A stretch of DNA of 64,000 bases from JBNLBS01 sp050303415 (GTDB lineage Bacteria > Pseudomonadota > Gammaproteobacteria > Methylococcales > Methylomonadaceae), in contig JBNLBS010000003.1 of the NCBI GenBank assembly GCA_050303415.1, positions 62,001-126,000 of the forward strand, written 5' to 3'. Numbering within the stretch: position 1 is the first letter of the stretch; every line of letters begins with the position of its first letter. Below, in pieces: positions 27,645 through 36,924 of the stretch. The notes beneath the pieces were generated by a model. It made no database searches. It saw only the letters and a program-made list of their open reading frames with translations, and had not been told where the DNA came from. Made by a program: the position numbers and the translations under genes.

Positions 27645-27720
27645 GCGGGAATAGCTCAGCTGGTAGAGCACAACCTTGCCAAGGTTGGGGTCGCGAGTTC
27701 GAATCTCGTTTCCCGCTCCA
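27645..27720 (+). tRNA. tRNA-Gly (GCC), copy 1
   Basis: 76 bases including encoded CCA. The acceptor stem GCGGGAA pairs with TTCCCGC, the anticodon loop CTTGCCAAG holds GCC, and the T loop reads GTTCGAATC. The cloverleaf is complete. It shares its sequence exactly with the copy at 27907. Confidence 0.97.
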
Positions 27721-27731
27721 AAGAATATATT

Positions 27732-27756
27732 AAAGCCGCGATCTCGCGGCTTTTTT
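27732..27756 (+). terminator. Intrinsic terminator after the first tRNA-Gly
   Basis: AAAGCCGCGA (27732-27741) and TCGCGGCTTT (27744-27753) form a GC-rich stem with a tight loop, followed by a T run (27751-27756). It sits between tRNA-Gly and tRNA-Cys, so the downstream tRNAs would need read-through or another promoter. Confidence 0.75.
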
Positions 27757-27768
27757 ATTTTAAGAAAG

Positions 27769-27842
27769 GGCTGCGTAGCAAAGTGGTTATGCAGTGGCCT
27801 GCAAAGCCATCTACGCCGGTTCGATTCCGGCCGCAGCCTCCA
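27769..27842 (+). tRNA. tRNA-Cys (GCA)
   Basis: 74 bases with encoded CCA. Acceptor GGCTGCG pairs with CGCAGCC, discriminator base T (U73, a tRNA-Cys identity element), anticodon loop CCTGCAAAG with GCA, T loop GTTCGATTC. Confidence 0.97.
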
Positions 27843-27906
27843 CTTGCTTTTTGAGCAAGAAAAAAACATGTCTTCTCCTTAGGCATGATTTCATACCGAT
27901 AGTGAT

Positions 27907-27982
27907 GCGGGAATAGCTCAGCTGGTAGAGCACAACCTTGCCAAGGTTGGGGTCGCGAGTTCGAATCTCGTTTCCCGCTCCA
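27907..27982 (+). tRNA. tRNA-Gly (GCC), copy 2
   Basis: Identical over all 76 bases to the copy at 27645. The 14 bases just upstream are also similar in the two copies (about 10 of 14 match), which points to a local duplication. It ends 19 bases before the YhiN-type gene start. Confidence 0.97.
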
Positions 27983-28001
27983 ACACGGTGTCTGAATTTA
28001 G

Positions 28002-29183
28002 ATGAAGAAAGTAGATGTAATCATTATTGGAGCCGGCGCGTCTGGTTTGATGTGCGCTATAGAAGCTGGTAAGCGTGGCCGTAATGTTATCGTTCTTGAT
28101 CATGCCAATAAAGCCGGAAAAAAAATTCTTATGTCCGGTGGCGGACGGTGTAATTTCACTAATTACACTGTTGACGCAGACAATTATATTTCGCAAAACA
28201 GTCATTTTTGTAAATCCGCTCTCAGCCGTTATAATCAATGGGATTTTCTGGATTTAATAAATCAATACAAGATTGCATTTCATGAGCGGGATTATGGTCG
28301 GCTATTTTGCAATAACAGTGCGAAAGATGTTTTGTCAATGCTTTTGGCTGAGTGTATCAAGGCAAATGTTTCCATACACTTAAATACAAAGATTGAACAG
28401 GTTGAAAAAAATAATGATCAGTTGTTTTCGATAAAAACAAAGCAGACTGTTTTTTTGGCTGAATCTGTTGTTGTTGCGACAGGGGGCTTATCCATCCCTA
28501 AAATGGGTGCAACAGCATTTGGATATCAATTAGCCGAGCATTTTGGTATTAATGTTATACCAACCGCACCTGGATTGGTGCCGTTTACTCTGCACGACAA
28601 GGACAAACAAAAATTAACCGCTTTATCCGGCATAGCTGTGCCATGTAGTGTCAGTAATGATCGGCAAAGTTTCAGCGAAAATATATTGTTTACCCATCGT
28701 GGCCTCAGTGGACCGGCAATTCTACAAATTTCATCCTATTGGCAGACAGGAGAAAAGGTAGTCATTGATTTATTGCCCCATGTGAATCTTGTAGAGATAC
28801 TGAAAAAGCTTCGAATAGAAAAAAATAAAATACAGTTAAATACTGTTATTCAGCAATATTTACCTAAACGTTTGATGACTACCTTGCTTTCGGAGCAGTT
28901 ACTTAAAACCTCGTTACAAGACCTATCTGATAAACAGATTCAGGAAGCTTCCCTGACCCTGCATCAATGGCAGATAAAACCAAATGCGACTGAAGGCTAT
29001 AGAACGGCAGAAGTCACTCTAGGCGGGGTTGATTGCAGAGAGATTTCTTCTAAAACCATGGAAAGTAAACAAATAGCTGGCTTGTATTTTATTGGTGAGG
29101 TATTGGATATAACCGGTTGGCTTGGAGGCTATAATTTTCAATGGGCCTGGTCCTCAGGCTGGTGCGCGGGGCAATATGTATAA
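28002..29183 (+). CDS. HI0933/YhiN-family flavoprotein
   Basis: A 393-residue FAD-dependent oxidoreductase of the HI0933 (BaiN/YhiN) family. It begins with the Rossmann GAGASGLMCAIEAG at about 11-24, has the GGGRCNFTN motif at about 45-55, and ends with GEVLDITGWLGGYNFQWAWSSG, which is diagnostic for the family. The reaction is unknown in most bacteria; related enzymes reduce bile-acid-like or conjugated substrates in gut bacteria. No ribosome site is obvious. It begins 19 bases after tRNA-Gly, so it may be expressed by read-through from the tRNA promoter or by a weak local one. Confidence 0.88.
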   Translation: MKKVDVIIIGAGASGLMCAIEAGKRGRNVIVLDHANKAGKKILMSGGGRCNFTNYTVDADNYISQNSHFCKSALSRYNQWDFLDLINQYKIAFHERDYGRLFCNNSAKDVLSMLLAECIKANVSIHLNTKIEQVEKNNDQLFSIKTKQTVFLAESVVVATGGLSIPKMGATAFGYQLAEHFGINVIPTAPGLVPFTLHDKDKQKLTALSGIAVPCSVSNDRQSFSENILFTHRGLSGPAILQISSYWQTGEKVVIDLLPHVNLVEILKKLRIEKNKIQLNTVIQQYLPKRLMTTLLSEQLLKTSLQDLSDKQIQEASLTLHQWQIKPNATEGYRTAEVTLGGVDCREISSKTMESKQIAGLYFIGEVLDITGWLGGYNFQWAWSSGWCAGQYV

Positions 29184-29375
29184 AAGGGTGTATTTTTGAC
29201 GTGCTGATAACAGAACATCCATCTCTGAGCGTATCAACTTTAATGCTATTTTGATACAATCCTCGTTTAGGAAGTAGTGTTTGTATTGTAATTTCTTCGA
29301 TTTTTATATTTGCTTTGCTGTTAATTGGTAAAGTGCTTTGTTTATTGTTGTAATAAATTTTGTTTTAGGAAGTTT

Positions 29376-29912
29376 ATGGCCCATTCCAATGCGAATAATC
29401 CTGATCTTGACTGGAGTCAAATACGAGAAACAGTCAGGATGTTAAGTTTGTCTGTCACTCATGTTGAGCAAAGCATGAGAGAGGGGGATGCCTCGGTTAA
29501 TACCTTAACTGATTCTTTTACATCTATGGTTGAACATATGTCGGCAATTAACGGATTATTAATGACACTGGCGCCATCAGAAGAAAAAGAAGCCGCAATT
29601 GCTCATTGCCAGGCGACAAATGAAATAATTCAGGATTCAATTGTTGCATTCCAGTTTTATGATCGTTTACAACAATGTCTGGAACATGTGACTTTGGGTT
29701 TAACTGGGTTGTCTGAACTGGTGTCAACTCCTGAGCGATTATATAGTCCAATGGAATGGAAGAAATTTCAGGATTCAATTCGTGGACGTTATACGATGGA
29801 ATCCGAAAAAATATTATTTGATGCTATTTTGGCTGGAAAAACCATTAAAGAAGCCTTGGAGCTGATTGAGGAAACTGTAGAAAATAAAGAAGATGATATA
29901 GAGTTGTTTTAA
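29376..29912 (+). CDS. CheZ-like or chemotaxis-associated small protein
   Basis: A 178-residue, mainly alpha-helical soluble protein. I do not recognise the full sequence. Residues 91-100 (AFQFYDRLQQ) lie in a long helix and resemble the catalytic helix of CheZ-type phosphatases, where an acidic residue and a Gln act on phosphorylated CheY. Here Asp96 and Gln99-Gln100 could fill that role. The open frame starts at 29325, but ATG 29376 has AGGA at 29367-29370. It is followed 5 bases later by a TPR lipoprotein. Flagellar FliK and a CheW protein are in the window, which fits a motility role, but this is an inference. Confidence 0.6.
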   Translation: MAHSNANNPDLDWSQIRETVRMLSLSVTHVEQSMREGDASVNTLTDSFTSMVEHMSAINGLLMTLAPSEEKEAAIAHCQATNEIIQDSIVAFQFYDRLQQCLEHVTLGLTGLSELVSTPERLYSPMEWKKFQDSIRGRYTMESEKILFDAILAGKTIKEALELIEETVENKEDDIELF

Positions 29913-29917
29913 TCGCT

Positions 29918-30517
29918 ATGTTTATTTATAGGATTTGTCTATTTTTGTTTATTCCGGCGTTTATATCGGCATGCGCAGAACATTCTGGACGGCAGACTTT
30001 GGCACCTGTATATGAAAGTCAACCTGTTACGGTTCAGAATATTAAGCCCTATCGTTATCAGAATGCTGTCAAAAATATACAGCCGGAAACTGGGCAAAAA
30101 AAGACGGCGATGGCAAACACCATGCAAGTGTTTTTTCCAAAATCCACTGAAACCATAGCCAGAACAGGGGACAATATAAATAGAAAAGCTCCTTTATTAC
30201 CGGCTGTTACTGCACTGGTGAAAGACGCTGATAAGAAAAGAAAGAACGGCGATTTGGAGGGAGCAGTGTCATCTCTCGAACGTGCATTAAGAATCGATTC
30301 CAGAAGCGCGTTATTAACCTATAAATTAGCTCAGTTGAGGGTCAGTCAAACGAAGTTCGATATGGCCGAGAACTTATCTAAAAAGGCGGCGTTATTAGCC
30401 GGCAATGACGGTTATTTAAAGAAGTTGTGCTGGTTGTTAATCGCAAAGGCAAGAGATGGTTTACATAATGTCAGCGGCGCCAAAGAAGCCCGCTTAAAAG
30501 CGGCAAGTTTTTTTTAA
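29918..30517 (+). CDS. TPR-repeat lipoprotein
   Basis: A 199-residue protein with a lipoprotein signal peptide: hydrophobic segment 4-17 and lipobox FISAC with Cys19. After a disordered, Gln-rich segment, two TPR-like helical pairs are seen at about 105-175 (KRKNGDLEGAVSSLERALRID and neighbours). It probably works as a membrane-tethered scaffold in the periplasm. The start follows the upstream stop by 5 bases, so it is co-transcribed with the CheZ-like gene; fliK converges on it from the other strand. Function unknown. Confidence 0.75.
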   Translation: MFIYRICLFLFIPAFISACAEHSGRQTLAPVYESQPVTVQNIKPYRYQNAVKNIQPETGQKKTAMANTMQVFFPKSTETIARTGDNINRKAPLLPAVTALVKDADKKRKNGDLEGAVSSLERALRIDSRSALLTYKLAQLRVSQTKFDMAENLSKKAALLAGNDGYLKKLCWLLIAKARDGLHNVSGAKEARLKAASFF

Positions 30518-30534
30518 CAGCGGTTTTTTAGTTT

Positions 30535-32019
30535 TTAGACTTTTTCATCAAATAGCTGTATTCCAACTGTTGCCTTATCGCTGGTTTGTAACGGTTTACC
30601 TGTAAGAGCATTGATATGACCAACGGTCAAACCGGAGTCTTCCAGTTGTTGTTTCAAATAGTCCAGATTTGCCTGTATTAATTGACTTATCTGGTTGTTG
30701 TTTGACCAGAACTGTGAGTTTATTGCACCGTTTTGTTGGTTAAGCCGACAATGAATCGTGCCAAGATTAGGTGGATTTAAGGTGATGTTAACCGACCATT
30801 GGTCTTCATTCGATTGATTTTGAGAATCCTTTTCCTGTTCAAACTCTATTTGAACGGTTTCAGCTTTGTTTTGGTGCATAAACGGTAGCTCCAGGTTCCA
30901 AACCTGTTTTGGGCTTTCTTCTTTGGGTAGCGCATTAAACTGATCTAAAATTATTTTTGCCAAGGCATTTTCTGATTTTTGTAATAAGTTTTTTATTGCA
31001 TCCAGTTCTGTATTGCTGAGTTTAGTTTCGGTTTGAGCTGAATTCTCTTGTTTAAGTACCTGTATAAATTTTAGAAAATTTAGTTTTAAATCTTTTGTTA
31101 ACCGTAACTCTTCTGGTAATTTCAGTTCATTGGTCTTTCCGGTTAAAACTTTCGCAAGTTCAGGTAGTTTGGCCTCAAGAAATAAACCGGAGTTATCGAC
31201 TGATTGCTTGAGCGCAGGTCCGGTGTTTAATTGCTGTCTTTGTGGCAGGCTTTGTAATATTTGTACAGCCAGTCGTTTTAGGGTTTTGGATACGTTATTG
31301 TTTTCCAGCAGTTTGGGCATTTCTTTTATCAACAGGTTAATGGCTACGGAAGGCGATTCCTGTTTTGGTAATAATTGTTTAAATATTTCTGCTTTAGCCT
31401 CAATACTTAAAGTGTTTGGGTTAGACTTATCAATGATAGCTGTCGTGGTTTTAATCTCGACACTTGAAATAACGGTTTTGCTACTTACCGATACCTCGGG
31501 TCGCTTGGCTTGAATTGGAGATTGGTTACCGGGATCAGTAACGTTTGCTAACCTATTTGACACTGGTTTTGGTGTATCAATCAATGTCTGGGATATTTTT
31601 TTATCAATTACCGGCTGCGGTTCCTCTGATTCTGACGCAGTGATGAGCTTTTCTGTTACTAGGCCGGTTAATTTAAGGCTGGTTGGGGTAGGGGATTGGT
31701 TGGCATTTGTCGCAGTTGATAATAATTCGGAGGCTGCTTTTTCAGGGCGCGGCTGTTGCAGGATAAATTCAACGGTAGGGTTGATTTTACTGACGATTAG
31801 TTTTAATAATTGACCAGGTTCCATTTTGCTGATTTGAGCCTGATTACTTTGGACCTGAAGAATTTTGTTAGCCAGTTGTAGGGTAATCTGGTTTTTTGAT
31901 GCTTGGATACTTTCAAGCTTTACTTCAACTTGTTGGCCCAGTTTAAGTTCAAGCCTGTTGGCAATATTTTTTAGGCTGGATACTGACAGTTGACCGCTTA
32001 GCGGTGATTTGATATCCAT
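30535..32019 (-). CDS. fliK: Flagellar hook-length control protein FliK-like
   Basis: A 494-residue protein with a long low-complexity Gln/Ser/Pro/Lys-rich middle and a compact C-terminal domain (about 385-475) with the pattern LNPPNLGTIHCRLNQQNGAI, the Flg_hook substrate-switch domain. FliK measures hook length and switches export from hook to filament. No other hook or fli gene lies next to it. ATG 32019 is preferred to TTG 32025. Non-flagellar proteins with a Flg_hook domain exist, so the symbol is given with reservation. Confidence 0.72.
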   Translation of the reverse strand: MDIKSPLSGQLSVSSLKNIANRLELKLGQQVEVKLESIQASKNQITLQLANKILQVQSNQAQISKMEPGQLLKLIVSKINPTVEFILQQPRPEKAASELLSTATNANQSPTPTSLKLTGLVTEKLITASESEEPQPVIDKKISQTLIDTPKPVSNRLANVTDPGNQSPIQAKRPEVSVSSKTVISSVEIKTTTAIIDKSNPNTLSIEAKAEIFKQLLPKQESPSVAINLLIKEMPKLLENNNVSKTLKRLAVQILQSLPQRQQLNTGPALKQSVDNSGLFLEAKLPELAKVLTGKTNELKLPEELRLTKDLKLNFLKFIQVLKQENSAQTETKLSNTELDAIKNLLQKSENALAKIILDQFNALPKEESPKQVWNLELPFMHQNKAETVQIEFEQEKDSQNQSNEDQWSVNITLNPPNLGTIHCRLNQQNGAINSQFWSNNNQISQLIQANLDYLKQQLEDSGLTVGHINALTGKPLQTSDKATVGIQLFDEKV

Positions 32020-32107
32020 AAGCAATCCGTTTTTTAACTTAATTGTTTGAGTGTGGAGGCAAAACTTGATTTTAGTTGGCCTGGGTCCGCCATTGATTAA
32101 CGGGTAA

Positions 32108-32989
32108 TTAGATCAACATGCGCCTGATATGTTCAATTTCATCTTTGGCGATATCCAATATATTAATACTGGTATCGGCATTTAAAGCACCCGCTGCAAG
32201 TTTTTTGTAGGCAGGAAGTTCATCCAGTTTCGGCATTTTTTTTATATCAATTTTACCGATATAACTATGTAATTGCGCAATCATAACGATATCAGAATAG
32301 CCTGGTTCTGAATCGTCATCTCTATACCAGTTTTCTGCATTGACAATCACATCTTCAAAGTCACTCGGGAACTCCCATTTATTAAGGATTTGTACCCCAA
32401 TCTCCACCCGTAATTGCCTAATAGTGATTGCCAGATCATTGGGGTGATTGAGAATATCAGGATTTTTATCGGCATGAATAAGAATGGGAACAACACCAAT
32501 ATCATGAATCAATCCTGCCAGCATGGCCTTATCGGGATCGAAGCCAGGGGTTTTATGCGCAATAATTGCACTGATTGCGGCGACATAGCCGCTATGCGAC
32601 CATAAATGAGTCATTCTCTTACGAATCAGTGGGGATTTAGCAGTAAAAACACCTTTCAGTGCCAAACCGGTAACTATATCCTGGGTGGCGTTTAAACCTA
32701 TTCGTGTAAGCGCTTCAGGACAACTGTCTATTTTACGCCGTCCCCTATACAGAGGGCTGTTGGCGATTTTGATCAATTGCGCGGTAATGGCGGGATCGAT
32801 CTGTACAATACGGGCTATTTTATTGCTGTTGGTATGCGGATCGTTAATTGCCTTACGGATTTTAAAAGCTATATCGGGTATGGTAGGTAATTCCAGTTCA
32901 TCCGACTGGATGAATTTGTAGCACTCAAGATAAAGTCGGTTTTTGGCTAAATTAGCTGAGTTATTGGGTTTATCGCTGGAAACACTCAT
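32108..32989 (-). CDS. HDOD domain protein
   Basis: A 293-residue cytosolic protein with an HDOD domain at about 30-230 (ELPTIPDIAFKIRKAINDP start, then LAGLIHDIGVVPI). HDOD proteins are catalytically silent relatives of HD domains and act in signalling and virulence or motility control. Here HD is retained in LIHDIG (about 159-163), although other metal ligands are not evident. It lies 88 bases upstream of fliK on the same strand, which suggests a shared motility role. Confidence 0.85.
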   Translation of the reverse strand: MSVSSDKPNNSANLAKNRLYLECYKFIQSDELELPTIPDIAFKIRKAINDPHTNSNKIARIVQIDPAITAQLIKIANSPLYRGRRKIDSCPEALTRIGLNATQDIVTGLALKGVFTAKSPLIRKRMTHLWSHSGYVAAISAIIAHKTPGFDPDKAMLAGLIHDIGVVPILIHADKNPDILNHPNDLAITIRQLRVEIGVQILNKWEFPSDFEDVIVNAENWYRDDDSEPGYSDIVMIAQLHSYIGKIDIKKMPKLDELPAYKKLAAGALNADTSINILDIAKDEIEHIRRMLI

Positions 32990-33084
32990 TTTTTTGGTTA
33001 ATATTCAGACAAGCGTATAGAGTTTAGTTTAAAATCACTCGTTCAGTCGAGCTTTGAACTTATTTTATCCTGCATTTTAACGCT

Positions 33085-34017
33085 ATGAATCCAACCCCGT
33101 CAGATATTACTTCAACATTGTGCACTATTCGTGATTATATTCGCTGGGGGGCCAGTCAGTTTGCAGAGGCCGGGCTTTTTTTCGGTCACGGGACCGAAAC
33201 GGCATTAGATGAAGCTGCGGCTATTGTGCTTCATAGCCTGCATCAGCCTTATTTAATTGCCGATGCTTATTTGGATTGTCAATTAACCCTGCCGGAAAGG
33301 CAATTGCTGGTTGAATTGATTGAGAAAAGAATTGAAAAAAGAATACCGGCTGCCTATATAACCCACGAAGCAATTTTTGCCGGACTGCCGTTTTATGTCG
33401 ATGAGCGTGTGTTGGTCCCTCGTTCGCCGATAGCTGAATTGATTCAGGAACAGTTTGAACCTTGGGTTGAACCAGAAAATGTTCATAATATACTAGACTT
33501 ATGTACCGGCAGCGGTTGTATTGCGATTGCATGCGCATACGCCTTTCCTGATGCTCATGTCGATGCAGTTGAGTTATCCGATGATGCATTGGCGGTAGCC
33601 GAAAAGAACCTTCAAATGCATGAGTTGGACGATGAATTAGCTTTATATAAATCCGATTTGTTTAGCCAATTACCCAGTAAACATTACGATATTATTGTCA
33701 GCAATCCACCCTATGTTTGCCTGAATGAATGGCAACAGTTACCTGCAGAATTTCATGCCGAGCCGGAGATGGGCTTTAAAGGCGGGAAGTCCGGCCTTGA
33801 TTTGGTCATCCGTATACTGGCTGATGCCTTTGATTATTTATCCGAGCAGGGTATTTTGATAATAGAAGTGGGCAGCAGTGCAGAAACTTTACAGAACACA
33901 TTTCCCCAGGTACCTTTTTGTTGGTTGGAATTTGAACGGGGTGGCGATGGCGTGTTTTTGCTGACGGCAGAACAGGTGTTTCAATACCATGAATTATTTA
34001 CACAAGCTTTAGAATAA
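33085..34017 (+). CDS. prmB: Ribosomal protein uL3 glutamine methyltransferase
   Basis: Methylates a glutamine of ribosomal protein L3 with SAM. A 310-residue enzyme of the HemK/PrmC family. An N-terminal helical domain (about 1-100) precedes the SAM-binding motif ILDLCTGSGCIAIA, and the glutamine-binding NPPY motif is at 207-210. The LVPRSPIAELI segment separates PrmB from PrmC (which usually reads VPRPETE). The position just before aroC is the classic gammaproteobacterial one; the stop is 2 bases before the aroC ATG. Confidence 0.93.
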   Translation: MNPTPSDITSTLCTIRDYIRWGASQFAEAGLFFGHGTETALDEAAAIVLHSLHQPYLIADAYLDCQLTLPERQLLVELIEKRIEKRIPAAYITHEAIFAGLPFYVDERVLVPRSPIAELIQEQFEPWVEPENVHNILDLCTGSGCIAIACAYAFPDAHVDAVELSDDALAVAEKNLQMHELDDELALYKSDLFSQLPSKHYDIIVSNPPYVCLNEWQQLPAEFHAEPEMGFKGGKSGLDLVIRILADAFDYLSEQGILIIEVGSSAETLQNTFPQVPFCWLEFERGGDGVFLLTAEQVFQYHELFTQALE

Positions 34018-34019
34018 CT

Positions 34020-35108
34020 ATGTCTGGAAATTCAATAGGAAAATTATTTACTGTGACCACCTTTGGTGAAAGTCACGGTTTGGCCTTGGGTTGTATAGTT
34101 GACGGATGTCCGCCGGGAATTGACTTGACCGAAGAAGATTTACAACGGGATCTTGACCGACGTAAACCCGGTACCTCAAGACATACTACGCAACGTCGGG
34201 AAGCGGACCAGGTCAAAATACTGTCCGGGGTGTTCGAGGGTAAAACCACTGGAACCCCAATTGGCCTGTTGATTGAAAATACCGACCAGAGATCCAAAGA
34301 TTACAGTAAGATTGCCGAAAGCTTTAGACCGGGTCATGCAGATTTCAGTTATCAGCATAAATACGGCATTCGTGATTACCGAGGCGGTGGGCGGTCCTCA
34401 GCACGTGAAACAGCAATGCGGGTTGCCGCTGGTGCGATAGCAAAAAAATATTTGCATAAAGCATTCGGGATTGAAGTGCGTGGATATTTGTCACAATTGG
34501 GGCCGATCAAAATTGAAAAAGTGGATTGGGATGAAATCGAGAATAATCCTTTTTTCTGCCCGGATGCTGATAAAGTAGCGGACATGGAGGATTATATGGA
34601 TGCTTTACGTAAAGAAGGTAATTCCATTGGAGCAAAAATTGATGTGGTTGCCACTGACGTACCACCTGGCTTGGGTGAGCCGATATTTGATCGTATTGAT
34701 GCTGACTTGGCTCACGCCTTAATGAGTATTAATGCGGTAAAGGGGGTGGAAATTGGTGATGGTTTCGCTTGTGTGGACAGTAAAGGGACTGATTTTCGCG
34801 ATGAAATAACGCCTGAAGGCTTTTTATCCAACCATGCCGGAGGCATTTTGGGCGGCATCTCTACCGGTCAGAATATCGTTGCCAGTATTGCCTTAAAGCC
34901 GACATCCAGTTTACGTTTACCGGGTAAAAGTATCAATATGCAGGGTGAGCCGATTGAAGTGATTACAGAAGGTCGGCATGATCCTTGTGTCGGTATCCGG
35001 GCAACACCGATTGCTGAAGCGATGATGGCTATAGTGATTATGGACCACTTATTACGCAATCGTGGGCAAAATTTTGATGTTGATTCAGGACTGCCGGTTC
35101 TAAGATAA
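34020..35108 (+). CDS. aroC: Chorismate synthase
   Basis: Last step of the shikimate pathway: 5-enolpyruvylshikimate-3-phosphate to chorismate using reduced FMN. At 362 residues it is full length. Family signatures seen: GESHGLALGCIVDGCPPG (at 17-34), YRGGGRSSARETA (about 120-132) and the C-terminal RHDPCVGIRATPIAEAM. It is in the prmB-aroC-MFS operon. Confidence 0.97.
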   Translation: MSGNSIGKLFTVTTFGESHGLALGCIVDGCPPGIDLTEEDLQRDLDRRKPGTSRHTTQRREADQVKILSGVFEGKTTGTPIGLLIENTDQRSKDYSKIAESFRPGHADFSYQHKYGIRDYRGGGRSSARETAMRVAAGAIAKKYLHKAFGIEVRGYLSQLGPIKIEKVDWDEIENNPFFCPDADKVADMEDYMDALRKEGNSIGAKIDVVATDVPPGLGEPIFDRIDADLAHALMSINAVKGVEIGDGFACVDSKGTDFRDEITPEGFLSNHAGGILGGISTGQNIVASIALKPTSSLRLPGKSINMQGEPIEVITEGRHDPCVGIRATPIAEAMMAIVIMDHLLRNRGQNFDVDSGLPVLR

Positions 35109-35113
35109 CCGGC

Positions 35114-36277
35114 ATGTCAGTCCCTTATTGGCGTTTATCGGCATTTTATTTTTTTTATTTTTCCACCTTGGGTGGTTTTTTGCCGTTTTGGAGCCTTTAT
35201 CTGGCCGACATTGGTTTTAATGCGGTAGAAATTGGCGAGCTGTCTGCCCTGATGGTTGGTACCAAAATCATTGCGCCCAATATCTGGGGCTGGATTGCCG
35301 ACCATACAGGAAAAAGTCTGACAATTATTCGCATAGCTTCGTTTTTAGCCGCTCTGTTTTTTGCCGGTTTTTTATTTAAGCAGGATTATTTTTGGTTTGC
35401 CTGGGTGACTATCGGATTCAGTTTTTTCTGGAATGCCGCTTTACCGCAATTTGAAGCGGCAACTTTGTTTCATTTAAAAGAGCAGTCGCATCGTTACAGT
35501 CAGATCCGGCTCTGGGGCTCGATCGGCTTTATTGTATCAGTATTAATGATCGGTCGGGTTTTGGATGAATATCCCATCGCAGATTTACCTATTATTATTA
35601 CCATCATGTTGATGTCAATCTGGTTGGTCAGTATTATTACCCCGGAAGCGCAGTCACTTAGCCATGAGCATGAATCGGTAGGCATTTTTCATGTACTTAA
35701 AAAGCCGGAAGTATTGGCATTTTTAGTGGTTTATATGTTCCTACAATTGTCTCATGGACCGTATTACGTTTTTTATTCGATTTTATTGCAGCAAAATGAT
35801 TATTCCGGCAGCCAGACGGGATTGCTCTGGGCTTTAGGTGTCGTTGCAGAGGTCATATTGTTTATATTTATGCGGCGCTTGCTTAAACATTTTTCTTTAA
35901 GGCGGATATTATTATTCAGTTTGGCAATAGCTATTTTACGGTGGTTGCTGATAGCCTGGTGTGTGCAATTTTTATGGGTGTTGTTGTTAGCGCAGTTAAT
36001 GCATGCAGCTACCTTTGGGGCTGCGCATGCCTGTGCCATACACCTGGTGCATCTGTATTTTGGTAATCAACATCAGGGTAAAGGCCAAGCGTTATACAGT
36101 AGTTTAAGTTTTGGACTGGGTGGTATGATAGGCAGCTTTGCCAGCGGTTATTTATGGGATATCCAGGGAGCTAAAGTGGTTTATACATTGGCTGCTATAG
36201 CTTGCATGCTGGCATTTATTATTGCGTTTATTTGGGTTGGACGTGAAAAAGCTCAAAATAAACTGGCATTGAGTTAA
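35114..36277 (+). CDS. MFS transporter, HcaT/nucleoside-permease-like
   Basis: A 387-residue inner-membrane transporter with about 12 predicted helices. It begins YWRLSAFYFFYFSTLGGFLPFWSLYL, which is typical for the group annotated as 3-phenylpropionate/nucleoside MFS permeases. Substrate cannot be told by eye. It starts 5 bases after the aroC stop, so it belongs to the prmB-aroC transcript; this order is common in Gammaproteobacteria and does not by itself tie it to aromatics. Confidence 0.85.
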   Translation: MSVPYWRLSAFYFFYFSTLGGFLPFWSLYLADIGFNAVEIGELSALMVGTKIIAPNIWGWIADHTGKSLTIIRIASFLAALFFAGFLFKQDYFWFAWVTIGFSFFWNAALPQFEAATLFHLKEQSHRYSQIRLWGSIGFIVSVLMIGRVLDEYPIADLPIIITIMLMSIWLVSIITPEAQSLSHEHESVGIFHVLKKPEVLAFLVVYMFLQLSHGPYYVFYSILLQQNDYSGSQTGLLWALGVVAEVILFIFMRRLLKHFSLRRILLFSLAIAILRWLLIAWCVQFLWVLLLAQLMHAATFGAAHACAIHLVHLYFGNQHQGKGQALYSSLSFGLGGMIGSFASGYLWDIQGAKVVYTLAAIACMLAFIIAFIWVGREKAQNKLALS

Positions 36278-36309
36278 AATATTTAAACGTCATATTAAAA
36301 GGAAATATT

Positions 36310-36924
36310 GTGTTTGAACTGGTGAAAAACGGCGGCTGGTTAATGCTGCCCATTATTTTATGCTCTATTGGGTCAATGGCAATTATTGGTGAGCGTTTTT
36401 GGAGTTTGCAAAAAAACAAGATTTTGCCTCCTGAATTAGTGCCGCAAGTCTGGAAATTAGCAAAAAATAGTCAGTTAGATGCCAATATTGTCAGGCGCCT
36501 AAAGGTAAGCTCTCCATTGGGCGCTATTTTGGCGGCAGGTTTACTGAATAGTCATCATGGTCGACAAATAATGAAGGAAAGTATTGAAGAAGCCGGTCGA
36601 CAAGTCGTTCATGAGCTTGAAAAGTTTCTCAATACTTTGGGAACCATTGCATCGGTTACCCCGCTTTTGGGTTTGCTGGGCACAGTCGTCGGTATGATCA
36701 AGGTTTTTTCCGCTATTATGGTCCATGGTGTAGGGGATCCTGCAATTCTGGCGGGCGGTATTTCAGAAGCTCTAATCACAACTGCTGCGGGTTTAACCGT
36801 GGCTATTCCAAGTTTGATCTTTCATCGTTATTTTGAACGGCTGGTTGATGAATATGTGATAAGAATGGAAGAAGAGGCTTTAAAACTGATTGATGTGATG
36901 CACGGTGACCGCGAGGAAGATTGA
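36310..36924 (+). CDS. exbB: ExbB/TolQ-type proton channel
   Basis: A 204-residue inner-membrane protein with three membrane helices (about 10-30, 100-130, 150-175). The region TPLLGLLGTVVGMIKVF is the MotA/TolQ/ExbB signature. Starts with GTG 36310, with GGAAA upstream. It overlaps exbD by one base (TGATG) and forms with it the energiser for TonB or a Tol-like partner. No tonB gene is next to it. The same exbB-exbD-lpxK order occurs in other Gammaproteobacteria. Confidence 0.88.
   Translation: MFELVKNGGWLMLPIILCSIGSMAIIGERFWSLQKNKILPPELVPQVWKLAKNSQLDANIVRRLKVSSPLGAILAAGLLNSHHGRQIMKESIEEAGRQVVHELEKFLNTLGTIASVTPLLGLLGTVVGMIKVFSAIMVHGVGDPAILAGGISEALITTAAGLTVAIPSLIFHRYFERLVDEYVIRMEEEALKLIDVMHGDREED

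Noticed and set aside
27843..27866. Hairpin CTTGC/GCAAG after tRNA-Cys as a terminator
   Set aside because: Followed by A residues, not T, on the transcribed strand; stem is short.
27591..27869. 92-codon minus-strand frame over the tRNA genes
   Set aside because: It is the antisense of tRNA-Gly and tRNA-Cys; its Arg/Ser-rich peptide is the well-known false protein arising from tRNA genes.
27676..27882. 68-codon plus-strand frame across tRNA-Gly and tRNA-Cys
   Set aside because: Runs through two complete tRNA cloverleafs and their terminator.
33221..33589. 122-codon minus-strand frame in prmB
   Set aside because: Antisense to conserved PrmB sequence; His/Arg-rich shadow.
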